Positions 1 through 7,396 of a stretch of 64,000 nucleotides of DNA are shown here, piece by piece. The notes beneath the pieces were generated by a model. The model was not told the origin of the DNA and did not search any database. It was given only the letters and a program-made list of their open reading frames with translations. Location: assembly GCF_000759025.1 (NCBI RefSeq), contig NZ_JPOS01000020.1, positions 250,883 to 314,882 on the forward strand, read 5' to 3'. The position numbers and the translations under genes were made by a program. The DNA is from Phaeodactylibacter xiamenensis. Its GTDB lineage: Bacteria > Bacteroidota > Bacteroidia > Chitinophagales > Saprospiraceae. Each line of letters begins with the position of its first letter. Position 1 is the stretch's first letter.

Positions 1-816
1 ATTGGAATAGAGGGGGCTCCGGAAGCGCAATTAATCACCTTCAATTCTGCGCTCAATGCCAAAGTGGGTATCGGGGGCAGTCTCGTGCGCAGTAGTATTG
101 GTATCATGGACCGCTACACCCTGGAGGGCGACTACGCTTACCGTTTCCGTTTAGGGAATGGGTACTTCGGCATTGGTATTTCTGCTTCTATCCGTTTGAT
201 ACAAGCAAGCCTTGGCGAGCTTCGGGCCAATCAGCCGGTCGAGATCGATAATGCCATCCCGACAGGGTTTCAGAGCCGGGTAACACCTAATTTCGGAGGA
301 GGGGTTTACTACAATAGCAACGATTTTTACGTTGGCTTCTCCATACCCCGCTTTCTGCAGTCGAGCATTGACCTGTCAGATGACGAGGGTACGATCTCCA
401 AGGAAGACCGGCACTGGTATTTAATGACGGGCTTCAATGTGCGCCTGATGGATAATGATATCGTTATGCAGCCCAATTTCCTGTTGAAATATGTGGAGGG
501 AGCACCTTTCGATGCCGATATCAACCTTTCTTTCACCTTTTTCGAGCAGTTTACCGCAGGGGCATCCTACCGGACGGGAGGCAATAAAGAAAACAGCATT
601 GGGGAATCTGTGTCTGGCCTTTTTTCCACCCGGATCGGGGAAAAGTGGATGGTTGGAGCCTCCTATGACTTCACCCTTTCTGACCTGCAGGACTATAACG
701 ATGGCAGTGCGGAGCTTTTCATCCACCACTTTTTCGGTGGCAAAAGCGGGAAAGGCGCCACCTATGATAACCCGCGCTTTTTTAACAGCAATGGCAGTAA
801 CAAGCGTTTTTACTAG
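1..816 (+). CDS. PorP/SprF family T9SS outer membrane protein, 5'-truncated
   Basis: The frame is open from base 1, so the gene starts upstream of the window and only about 271 C-terminal residues are visible. The first visible residues read GAPEAQLITFNSAL, followed by a glycine-rich stretch (KVGIGGSLVRSSIG). This is the pattern of the PorP/SprF family, in which an early conserved 'GAP..Q' segment precedes an outer membrane beta-barrel. Alternating hydrophobic strands with aromatic girdles run to the end. Known members help present or anchor T9SS cargo and gliding adhesins at the surface. The next gene encodes an OmpA-type protein, the usual partner. Its cargo may be encoded upstream, outside the window. 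Confidence 0.88.
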   Translation: MGIEGAPEAQLITFNSALNAKVGIGGSLVRSSIGIMDRYTLEGDYAYRFRLGNGYFGIGISASIRLIQASLGELRANQPVEIDNAIPTGFQSRVTPNFGGGVYYNSNDFYVGFSIPRFLQSSIDLSDDEGTISKEDRHWYLMTGFNVRLMDNDIVMQPNFLLKYVEGAPFDADINLSFTFFEQFTAGASYRTGGNKENSIGESVSGLFSTRIGEKWMVGASYDFTLSDLQDYNDGSAELFIHHFFGGKSGKGATYDNPRFFNSNGSNKRFY

Positions 817-1024
817 GTGTCAAGGATTTAGGACTTGAGCCACTAGAGCTTTGTTAAGCCCGGACGCTCTTTAAGGATTGTGGCAGAAGGTTTACTTTAT
901 GGCGGATAATAGCTAACTTGTGGTAATCTTTGAATCATTGGCACTGCCCTTTGGACGGGTACACTATTTGGTGTCTCTGATTATATGATGAGAAAACCTG
1001 ATACCTTGCTGGACAATGGTATTT

Positions 1025-1046
1025 AGGAACGTCTCCAGGCGTTCCT
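1025..1046 (+). other. Hairpin in the 816-1065 intergenic gap
   Basis: AGGAACG (1025-1031) and CGTTCCT (1040-1046) form a 7-bp stem with an 8-nt loop, 20 bases before the ATG of the OmpA-family gene. It has no T-tract, so it is more likely a leader-mRNA structure than a terminator. Nothing else was recognised in the 816-1065 gap. Confidence 0.35.
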
Positions 1047-1065
1047 TCACAACAAGACGCCCTAT

Positions 1066-3120
1066 ATGAGATTCTATCTGCCTCTATTGCTGCTTGGCTT
1101 TGCATTTGGTATGCAGGCTCAGGACCCCGCAACTGTAAATCTGCGCTCGGTTGCACAACCTAACCAAAGGGTTAGTATTTACAACGAGACTGCTATCAAT
1201 TCCACAGCGTCGGACTTCTCACCTTCCTTTTATGGAGATACGCTGGTATTTTGTTCTGCACGCCACGCTGGTCCTAAAGACCCCGCTACCGGCGAATCCT
1301 TCTTTGATTTCTATTTTGCGCCTATCGGCCCAAACGGTAGCCTTCGTTCTCCAAAGCCTTTTTCCATCAACCTCAATTCCGCGCAACACGAAGGGCAGTC
1401 TACGTTTGATTTGAAGGCCAACAAGGTTTACTTTACACGCAACAACACTACAAATGGGGTTGAGCCCGTAGCGGCTGATGGCAAAATCCGGATGAAGATA
1501 TACGAAGCAACTTTCGGGTTTCTGGACTGGGAGCAGATCAGGCCCCTTCCATTCAACAGCGATACCTATAACTGCATGCACCCCACACTGTCGCATGACG
1601 GCACTTTTATGATCTTTTCCTCCAACCGGCCGGGAGGCAAGGGGGGGTATGACCTCTATGTGTCTCTTAAAATGGACGGGGGATGGTCGCCTCCAATGAA
1701 CCTGGGAGGACGGATTAACACGCCCGGGCACGAGTTTTTCCCTTTTTTACATCAGTCCGGGACACTTTTTTTTACCTCAGATGGCTACAAGAAGGGCTAT
1801 GGAGGCTATGACCTTTATATGGTTGAAGGCAAAGGCGATGGTTCCTGGGCGGAAGTCGTCAACCTGGGAGAGCCTTTTAATACAGATGCGGATGATTTTG
1901 GCCTGATTCTGGATGAAGAAGGCAAAAGCGGGTATTTTTCTTCTAATCGTGAAGGCGGAGTGGGTAGAGATGATATTTATAGCTTCGATGCTCCCGAAGG
2001 CATTCAGGGAGTGGTCTTTCCCGACTTCAAAACAACTACGATTGACGTGTTTACAGAAGAAGGGCGCCGCCCTGTATCCGGGGCAGAAATAAAAATTTAT
2101 GAGCGGGTAATCGGCAGCACTGGGAACATTCAGTACTTGCGTTTGCCTCGCGCAAGTATAGGTATGGGCAGAGACGGGCAGGCTCAGATTGATCAGCGGA
2201 GTGAAGACCTGGAGGAACCGGATGAAGTGACTAACAGCGAAGGTAAAGCCTACATCATGCTTGATGTGTCCAAAGAGTACAGGATTAAGGTGGAGAAGCG
2301 GGGGTTTTTCGCAGCAGAAGAATACTACATGCCATCGGACAACCGGTTTAACAGGCCGGTAGGCATACCCTTGAAAAGAGATGACTGTATCACGCTGGAA
2401 GGGGAGGTGAAAAATGTAGAGACAAGAGCTCCGATTGCAGGAGCGACTATTCTGATTTTCAATCAGGAGGAGCAGCGGCGGGTAACAATCAGTTCGGATG
2501 AGAGAGGCGTTTTTAAGTATTGCCTGCCTGATGGTTTTCGTTTTATAATAGTGGGTAGCCTTGTAGGTTTTGAGAACGACACCACTTATTTGCAAACCGT
2601 TAACCGCCGTGGTAACCGCTCGCTTGGCGCCTCCCTCGCGCTTAAGCCATTGCCGGTTGTCCCCCGGAGTGGCGGCTTCCCTCAATCAGGCTCTTATAAA
2701 GATACCCCGGCACCAAGTCTTGGCGACCGAAGCGCGGTTGAGGTGGGCAGCCGGTTTTTACTGGATAATCTGCAATTTGAGTTTGCCTCGGCAGAAATCC
2801 TGGAGGAAGCTGCAGCAGACCTGCGGCATCTGGCTAAACTGATGAGGGAAAACCCTGGGATGAGGGTCGAGCTAAGGGCGTATACGGACTGTGTTGGTGG
2901 AGAAGAGTACAACCGGAAACTTTCGCTCAGGCGGGCAGAAGCGGCTCGTGATTTTTTGGTGCAGCTAGGTATCAAAAGAGACAGAATTCTGGCACTTGGT
3001 TACGGCGAGCTTAATCCGGTGGTGGACTGCGATTGTGACGGGACTGGTGGAAGCGTGCCTTGTACGGAAAGTATGCATGCCCGGAATCGGCGAACAGAGG
3101 TGGCGATTATCGGAAAGTAG
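1066..3120 (+). CDS. OmpA-family protein with PD40 beta-propeller repeats
   Basis: A 684-residue envelope protein. Residues 1-19 are a signal peptide ending MQAQ. Residues of about 40-310 hold WD40-like PD40 repeats: the motifs 'SSNRPGGKGGYDLY', 'TSDGYKKGYGGYDLY' and 'SSNREGGVGRDDIY' recur. A carboxypeptidase-regulatory-like (CarboxypepD_reg) beta-sandwich covers about 440-510. The last 120 residues form an OmpA peptidoglycan-binding domain with the 'R(A/R)AEAARDFL' helix and the 'NRRTEVAI' end. This order is typical of proteins encoded next to PorP/SprF, which probably tie the T9SS/adhesin complex to peptidoglycan (PorE-like role, inferred). It lies 250 bp after the PorP/SprF gene and is probably functionally linked to it. 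Confidence 0.85.
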   Translation: MRFYLPLLLLGFAFGMQAQDPATVNLRSVAQPNQRVSIYNETAINSTASDFSPSFYGDTLVFCSARHAGPKDPATGESFFDFYFAPIGPNGSLRSPKPFSINLNSAQHEGQSTFDLKANKVYFTRNNTTNGVEPVAADGKIRMKIYEATFGFLDWEQIRPLPFNSDTYNCMHPTLSHDGTFMIFSSNRPGGKGGYDLYVSLKMDGGWSPPMNLGGRINTPGHEFFPFLHQSGTLFFTSDGYKKGYGGYDLYMVEGKGDGSWAEVVNLGEPFNTDADDFGLILDEEGKSGYFSSNREGGVGRDDIYSFDAPEGIQGVVFPDFKTTTIDVFTEEGRRPVSGAEIKIYERVIGSTGNIQYLRLPRASIGMGRDGQAQIDQRSEDLEEPDEVTNSEGKAYIMLDVSKEYRIKVEKRGFFAAEEYYMPSDNRFNRPVGIPLKRDDCITLEGEVKNVETRAPIAGATILIFNQEEQRRVTISSDERGVFKYCLPDGFRFIIVGSLVGFENDTTYLQTVNRRGNRSLGASLALKPLPVVPRSGGFPQSGSYKDTPAPSLGDRSAVEVGSRFLLDNLQFEFASAEILEEAAADLRHLAKLMRENPGMRVELRAYTDCVGGEEYNRKLSLRRAEAARDFLVQLGIKRDRILALGYGELNPVVDCDCDGTGGSVPCTESMHARNRRTEVAIIGK

Positions 3121-3195
3121 CCAGAAAACATGAAGAAAAAATCAAATTTGTTAAGATAGCGTGCAACCAAAGCAGAAAAGACACGTAGAATGTAG

Positions 3196-3232
3196 GAGAA
3201 AAAGAAAAACCGATCCTGTGAGGGACCGGTTT
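3196..3232 (-). terminator. Intrinsic terminator of the candidate ncRNA
   Basis: On the minus strand, AACCGGTCC pairs with GGATCGGTT (one G-U pair) around a short loop and is followed at once by GTTTTTCTTTTTCT. The U-tract lies only on the minus-strand side, so the terminator belongs to minus-strand transcription, although the protein genes on both sides are on the plus strand. Confidence 0.6.
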
Positions 3233-3406
3233 CCAAAAGAGCTTTGAGAGGCTATCTACATACCAAATTGAAACATCCTTTGATGTCTCAAAATCTTCAT
3301 GAGATTATAATTGCATTCGTGGGATTCAACCTTTTTCCTGTCGCTTGTGACAGGGTTCGTCAGCTTCTTTTTCAATCGTCCTCTGTATCTGTTTTTCCCT
3401 GCTGAC
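3196..3406 (-). ncRNA. Candidate structured small RNA, about 210 nt, unknown class
   Basis: The 568-bp gap between the OmpA-family gene and xth has no credible ORF but has ordered structure on the minus strand. Reading 5' to 3' on that strand: a -7-like box CACCTTTG (3418-3411); a 6-bp stem GTCAGC/GCTGAC (3406-3401 with 3364-3359); CCTGTC/GACAGG with a 6-nt loop (3354-3337); a 10-bp stem with one G-U pair and an AAAG loop (3291-3268); then a hairpin (3232-3208) followed by a U-rich run GTTTTTCTTTTTCT. Promoter-like box, three stems and an intrinsic terminator in the right order suggest an independent RNA. The sequence matches no RNA I can name; a 6S/Flavo-1-type RNA is one possibility, untested. 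Confidence 0.5.
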
Positions 3407-3664
3407 AATACAAAGGTGCTACATAACTACAGGCATTGTAAGTACATTCTGTGTGGTTACTGTGTGTTTAAGAAGAGTTTGTATTTTTTTATTTAGTTGT
3501 TTATCAGTGATTTATCGTTGTTTATGGGGCGGTTTTTTGTGTTTTTACGTGCCGTTTTTTTTGCGTAAAACGAGAAAAAAATTAAAAAAGGGCAGGTGTA
3601 TTGTTGTGAATAGAGAAAGCCTGATCGAATTAGGCTAAAAAAGACCAAAAACAGTGCCAGTTTT

Positions 3665-3672
3665 TATATTTG
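3665..3672 (+). promoter_or_regulatory. -7 promoter box of xth
   Basis: TATATTTG matches the Bacteroidota -7 consensus TAnnTTTG and lies 16 bases before the xth start codon. No clear -33 TTG was seen at the expected spacing. Confidence 0.5.
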
Positions 3673-3688
3673 CGCTAAATGATCCAAT

Positions 3689-4468
3689 ATGTCTGTAACA
3701 ATTGCTTCCTATAATGTAAATGGCATCAGAGCTGCGATGCGTAAAGGTATGGCCGACTGGTTTGCTGAACATCCGGTTGAGGTGCTCTGTCTTCAGGAGA
3801 CCAAGGCCCAACCTGATCAGGTAAAAAAGGAAGAAGCCCAACTTCGGGAAATAGGTTTTAGTCATGCCTACTGGCATTCGGCCGAAAAAAAAGGGTATAG
3901 CGGAGTAGCGACCTTGAGCAGGCGCCCGGCTGATTTGGTATCAGAAGGATGTGGAATCGAGAAGTACGATGCGGAAGGCCGGATTCTGCGGACTGACTTT
4001 GGGGAGCTGACCTTACTGAACTGCTACTTCCCTTCAGGCACTACCGGGGATGTCCGGCAGGCTTTCAAAATGGAGTTCCTCGATGACTTTTTTAAGTGGG
4101 TGCAGGAGTTGCGCAAAGAGAGGCCCAACCTGGTCATTGTAGGCGATTACAATATTGCGCACAATGAATCAGATATCCACGACCCGGTACGTAATAAAAA
4201 GACTTCCGGCTTCCTGCCTGAAGAGCGGGCCTGGATGGATAAATGGTTGGAGAGTGGGTTTGTAGATGCATTCCGCCATTTGAACCCCGGTAAAGAAGAA
4301 TACAGCTGGTGGACATACCGTGCTAACGCCCGCGCCAATAACAAAGGCTGGCGGCTGGACTATCATTCCGTAAGCAATGCCTTCGCTTCCAGGCTTGAGG
4401 CCTGCTATCAAATGACAGATGCCGTGCACTCAGACCACTGCCCTGTTATCGCGACGTACAATTTATAG
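3689..4468 (+). CDS. xth: Exodeoxyribonuclease III
   Basis: A 259-residue enzyme of the exonuclease III/AP-endonuclease family (EEP fold), the usual length. It cuts at abasic sites and removes 3' blocks in base excision repair, in the cytoplasm. Visible catalytic features are N9 in SYNVNGIR, E37 in LCLQETKAQ, the GDYNIAH motif near residue 153, and the terminal SDH triad part (S248-D249-H250) in HSDHCPV. The start follows a TATATTTG box by 16 bases. A GNAT gene begins 2 bp after its stop, so the two are probably cotranscribed. Confidence 0.95.
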   Translation: MSVTIASYNVNGIRAAMRKGMADWFAEHPVEVLCLQETKAQPDQVKKEEAQLREIGFSHAYWHSAEKKGYSGVATLSRRPADLVSEGCGIEKYDAEGRILRTDFGELTLLNCYFPSGTTGDVRQAFKMEFLDDFFKWVQELRKERPNLVIVGDYNIAHNESDIHDPVRNKKTSGFLPEERAWMDKWLESGFVDAFRHLNPGKEEYSWWTYRANARANNKGWRLDYHSVSNAFASRLEACYQMTDAVHSDHCPVIATYNL

Positions 4469-4470
4469 TA

Positions 4471-4914
4471 ATGTTGCAAATCAGAAGCTGCACTGTTGAA
4501 GAAGCTGTAGCGTGTTCTAGGCAAATCCCGGAATTTAAAAAACCTTATCCGGCTGCTGAATATGAAAAGCGGTTATCTGGTGTGCCTCATTTGCTGCTGT
4601 TGGCAAAGTCGGGCGGCGATGTCGCTGGCTTTAAGGCCGGCTATGAGCGCGAAGGAGCTTTTTACTCGTGGATGGGCGGTGTGCATCCCATGTACCGGAG
4701 GCAAGGTGTTGCTCAGGCACTGGCACGGGAGCAGGAAAACTGGGCAAAAGCGTATGGATACAGGCATATCCGCTTTAAAACCCGCAACTACCTAAAGCCG
4801 ATGCTTATATTTGCCCTGAACAATGGCTTTTATATTACAGCTGTTGAAAAAAGAGCAGACCCGCTAACCAACCGAATATGGCTGGAAAAGGTCTTAGAAA
4901 CGGGAATAAAATAA
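4471..4914 (+). CDS. GNAT family N-acetyltransferase
   Basis: A 147-residue protein covering one GNAT fold. The acetyl-CoA binding signature RRQGVAQAL (R/Q-x-x-G-x-G/A) follows the V-H-P-M-Y strand, and a C-terminal 'NYLKPMLIFALNNGFYI' segment matches the family's last alpha-beta unit. The substrate cannot be read from the sequence. The start codon is 2 bp after the xth stop, which implies one transcript with xth. Confidence 0.85.
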   Translation: MLQIRSCTVEEAVACSRQIPEFKKPYPAAEYEKRLSGVPHLLLLAKSGGDVAGFKAGYEREGAFYSWMGGVHPMYRRQGVAQALAREQENWAKAYGYRHIRFKTRNYLKPMLIFALNNGFYITAVEKRADPLTNRIWLEKVLETGIK

Positions 4915-4928
4915 GTTAGGCCGTTTGA

Positions 4929-5030
4929 GGTTTTGTGGGGTTTCATAAACAATTGAAAATCTGTAAACTGTATTGAAAACCGCAAAACCCTAAAGAGAAA
5001 TGGCCTGGCTTGGCGCTATTCCCGTCAGGC
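4929..5030. other. Inverted repeats in the gap after the GNAT gene
   Basis: GGTTTTG near 4930 can pair with CAAAACC near 4984, with further pairing inside (GGGTTTC with GAAAACC) over a loop of about 30 nt. GCCTG/CAGGC repeats follow at about 5002-5030. They may end the xth-GNAT transcript, but neither has a good T-tract. No gene was seen in 4915-5160. Confidence 0.3.
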
Positions 5031-5035
5031 TGTTT

Positions 5036-5058
5036 AGAGATGCTAACATAGCATTTCT
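5036..5058. repeat. 23-bp palindromic repeat, copy 1
   Basis: A 10-bp arm AGAGATGCTA, loop ACA, then the reverse complement of the arm with one mismatch (TAGCATTTCT). A second copy in opposite orientation is at 10072-10094. The two copies differ at one base. The conserved neighbouring TTAG suggests a dispersed repeat family rather than chance. Confidence 0.7.
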
Positions 5059-5160
5059 TAGTTTAGGAGAGCTGATTCGTTAATTAGGGCGAGCCGGGAT
5101 TGGCGGATACAGGTAGTTTGCCTTAATCGCTGCAAACGGTGCCCATCAAATTGGAAAGAT

Positions 5161-6039
5161 ATGCTTCGCTTTAGCTTAGTTTTTGTGTTAGCGCTGTTGA
5201 GTACCATTTTGTTGAAAGCGCAGGAATTTTCAGGTGGCTTTCGGGCAGGGCTCAATTTTACAACTTTCAATGGTCCGCTGGATAGGAACGCGGATGGGAC
5301 CGAACTGGAGGTTTTTGAGTATTCCAATGGTTTTCATGTGGGGGCTATGGGGACGCTTCAATTTACAGACATTTTTGGTTTGCGGGCAGAATTGCTCTAC
5401 TCCCAAAAAGGAGGAGTGTACAATTATAATGGAAATTCGTATTGGATATTCACGCCAACTAATGGTAGCGAGTCATTTGTATCCACTGGCAACCGTGAAA
5501 TCTCCCTGGAAGTCACCAATTCCTACATTGATATCCCTGTGATGGGCGTGGCACGCTTCAATAAATTTGAAATTAGTGCTGGCATGAGCCTTGGTTTTCT
5601 GGTAGCATCCCGGGCTTCAGGAGAAACCCGTTTCGCGGGTGCTTCATCGCAGGGCGACCCTATTGTGCCTTTTTTGCTGGTCCTTGACTATAATTACTTT
5701 GATGAGCCTTTCCGGCAAGGAGAAAATACTGCTGTTTTTAGGCGGGATATTGATAATCAGCCGGTAGAAATACCTCAGACGCTCGGGGCTTATTACCAGG
5801 AAGCCGAGTCGGATGAAAACCTTTACAAAACCTTAGACCTGGGGTTGGTTGGTGGTGTATCCTATTACATCAACCGCGGGCTTTTTCTGGGACTGCGCCT
5901 AAACTATGGTATTAGCGATATTACGAATGCCAGTCGGGATATTTCATGGCAGATGCTCAATGATACAAATGAGTTTGTCACCCGGGACGATAACGACCGG
6001 AACCTGAACATACAGGTATCCGTAGGATTTAGTTTGTAA
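5161..6039 (+). CDS. Outer membrane beta-barrel protein (porin/PorT-like family)
   Basis: A 292-residue protein with a signal peptide ending LLKAQ at about residue 21. The rest has the alternating pattern of an 8- to 10-stranded outer membrane barrel: 'FSGGFRAGLNFTTF' as first strand, 'FGLRAELLYSQKGG' as a second, and a terminal strand ending in aromatic-hydrophobic 'VSVGFSL'. Small PorT/OmpW-like barrels of this type are numerous in Bacteroidota and mostly of unknown cargo. It sits alone: a palindromic repeat lies upstream and a strong hairpin downstream. Confidence 0.75.
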   Translation: MLRFSLVFVLALLSTILLKAQEFSGGFRAGLNFTTFNGPLDRNADGTELEVFEYSNGFHVGAMGTLQFTDIFGLRAELLYSQKGGVYNYNGNSYWIFTPTNGSESFVSTGNREISLEVTNSYIDIPVMGVARFNKFEISAGMSLGFLVASRASGETRFAGASSQGDPIVPFLLVLDYNYFDEPFRQGENTAVFRRDIDNQPVEIPQTLGAYYQEAESDENLYKTLDLGLVGGVSYYINRGLFLGLRLNYGISDITNASRDISWQMLNDTNEFVTRDDNDRNLNIQVSVGFSL

Positions 6040-6063
6040 TTGCATTAACGTTCCGGCAAAAGC

Positions 6064-6103
6064 AAAAGCGCCTCTGTGGAAACCTATCCATAGGGGCGCT
6101 TTT
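6064..6103. terminator. Bidirectional terminator between barrel gene and Nfu gene
   Basis: AAAAGCGCC pairs with GGCGCTTTT around an inner TGG/CCA stem, giving A-rich and T-rich flanks on both strands. It lies between two convergent genes (stops at 6039 and 6132). Confidence 0.8.
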
Positions 6104-6131
6104 ACAGTAGAAGCTGTACCTGAGCAAGGGC

Positions 6132-6746
6132 TTAGCCCATTTCTGCCACCACTTCCTTTACTTCAGGGATCATACGCTGCAGCATACCTTCAATACCCTG
6201 CTTGAGAGTTACGGTAGAAGACGGGCAGCCACTGCAGGCACCCTGCATCACCAAGGTAACCTTGCCCTGATCCCAGGATTTGAATTCGATATTACCGCCA
6301 TCCATTTCTACGGCAGGTTTTACGTGCGTATCGATCAAATCTTTGATCTTCTTCACGATCTCAGCCTCGTTTTCGGTGTAGTCATAGCTGGCGCCACGCT
6401 CTTCCTCGATCTTAGCCATTGCGTCTTCAAAGCCGTCCTTGATAATGGGCTTTTCATCCCCAATATAGCCTTTGAGGTACTCTTTGACTTTAAGCATGAT
6501 GTCTGCCCAGTCGTAATTGAATTCCTTGGTAATGGTCACGAAGTTGTTGCAGATGTAAACCCCCTTGACGAAAGGCATCTCAAACAATTCTGTAGCCAGT
6601 GGAGACCATTCCTTGGCGAGTTCTTCCTCCCGGAAGTCGGCAGTGCCTTTGTAAATCATCCGGTTGGTCACGAATTTGAGCGACTCCGGGTTTGGGGTCT
6701 GCTCGGTATATAGCATTACAGGGCTTTTGGTAACGGGATTGCTCAT
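6132..6746 (-). CDS. Nfu/NifU-type iron-sulfur cluster carrier
   Basis: A 204-residue protein with the two-domain Nfu layout. The N-terminal Nfu_N domain (YTEQTPNPESLKFVTNR at about residues 13-29) is followed by the C-terminal NifU domain. The cluster-binding C-x-x-C is in GACSGCPSSTVTLK near residue 170. Such proteins carry a 4Fe-4S cluster from the assembly machinery to apoproteins in the cytoplasm. The length is normal. The gene is monocistronic, convergent with the barrel gene and divergent from the DUF1801 gene. Confidence 0.92.
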   Translation of the reverse strand: MSNPVTKSPVMLYTEQTPNPESLKFVTNRMIYKGTADFREEELAKEWSPLATELFEMPFVKGVYICNNFVTITKEFNYDWADIMLKVKEYLKGYIGDEKPIIKDGFEDAMAKIEEERGASYDYTENEAEIVKKIKDLIDTHVKPAVEMDGGNIEFKSWDQGKVTLVMQGACSGCPSSTVTLKQGIEGMLQRMIPEVKEVVAEMG

Positions 6747-6884
6747 TGTAATTTTCTTTATTTAGACCTATTCTACGAACAATAACACATAATGGCAAGG
6801 CTGGTTTTGACAAAAAATAAATTTATACGCATTCGGAGGGCATATTCTTAACCTTTTCTGTATTTTTTGGGTAAAACCACCTGA

Positions 6885-7310
6885 ATGGCACAACAAAAAA
6901 ACCTGCCAACGGATCAGAGCGTACAGGAGTACCTGGATCAGTTGGAAGACGAACAGAAAAGAGCGGACAGTTACGAGCTGCTTAAATTAATGCAGGAAGC
7001 TACCGGTGAAGCAGCAGTGATGTGGGGCAACAGCCTCATTGGCTTTGGCCGTTACCACTACCGCTACGACAGCGGGCACGAGGGCTTTTCTTTCCTCACC
7101 GGTTTTTCGCCTCGCAAACGGCAGTTTTCCATCTATATCATGTCGGGTTTTAGCCGGTACGAAAGTTTAATGGAAAAGCTGGGTAAATATAAAACCGGCA
7201 AATCCTGCCTGTACGTCAAACGCCTTTCGGATATAGACCCCCTGGTTCTCAGAGCATTAATATCGGAATCGGTGGCCTACATGAAGGCGCGGTACCCGGA
7301 CCGGGAATAG
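6885..7310 (+). CDS. DUF1801 (YdhG-like) protein
   Basis: A 141-residue protein with the DUF1801/YdhG fold: 'EAAVMWGNSLIGFGRYHYRYDSG' in the first half and 'KLGKYKTGKSCLYVKRLSDIDPLVLRALI' near the end are the conserved segments. The family is cytoplasmic and of unknown activity. It stands between the divergent Nfu gene and the S9 peptidase gene, 86 bp before the latter. Confidence 0.8.
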   Translation: MAQQKNLPTDQSVQEYLDQLEDEQKRADSYELLKLMQEATGEAAVMWGNSLIGFGRYHYRYDSGHEGFSFLTGFSPRKRQFSIYIMSGFSRYESLMEKLGKYKTGKSCLYVKRLSDIDPLVLRALISESVAYMKARYPDRE

Positions 7311-7364
7311 CCTTCCGGTTCAGTAGATTTTATTGCCGTCTTCCAGCGCTCTGCTACCTTTTCT

Positions 7365-7372
7365 TACCTTTG
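7365..7372 (+). promoter_or_regulatory. -7 promoter box of the S9 peptidase operon
   Basis: TACCTTTG fits TAnnTTTG and ends 24 bases before the ATG at 7397. No matching -33 element was found. Confidence 0.5.
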
Positions 7373-7396
7373 TGAGGAATCTACCCCTGTATACCT

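Noticed and set aside
1777-2685. 302-codon minus-strand ORF inside the OmpA-family gene
   Set aside because: Antisense to a gene with clear PD40 and OmpA motifs; no motif of its own.
3311-3638. Two short ORFs in the gap before xth
   Set aside because: Low-complexity Phe/Leu-rich translations; the first overlaps the structured minus-strand RNA candidate, and neither looks like a protein.
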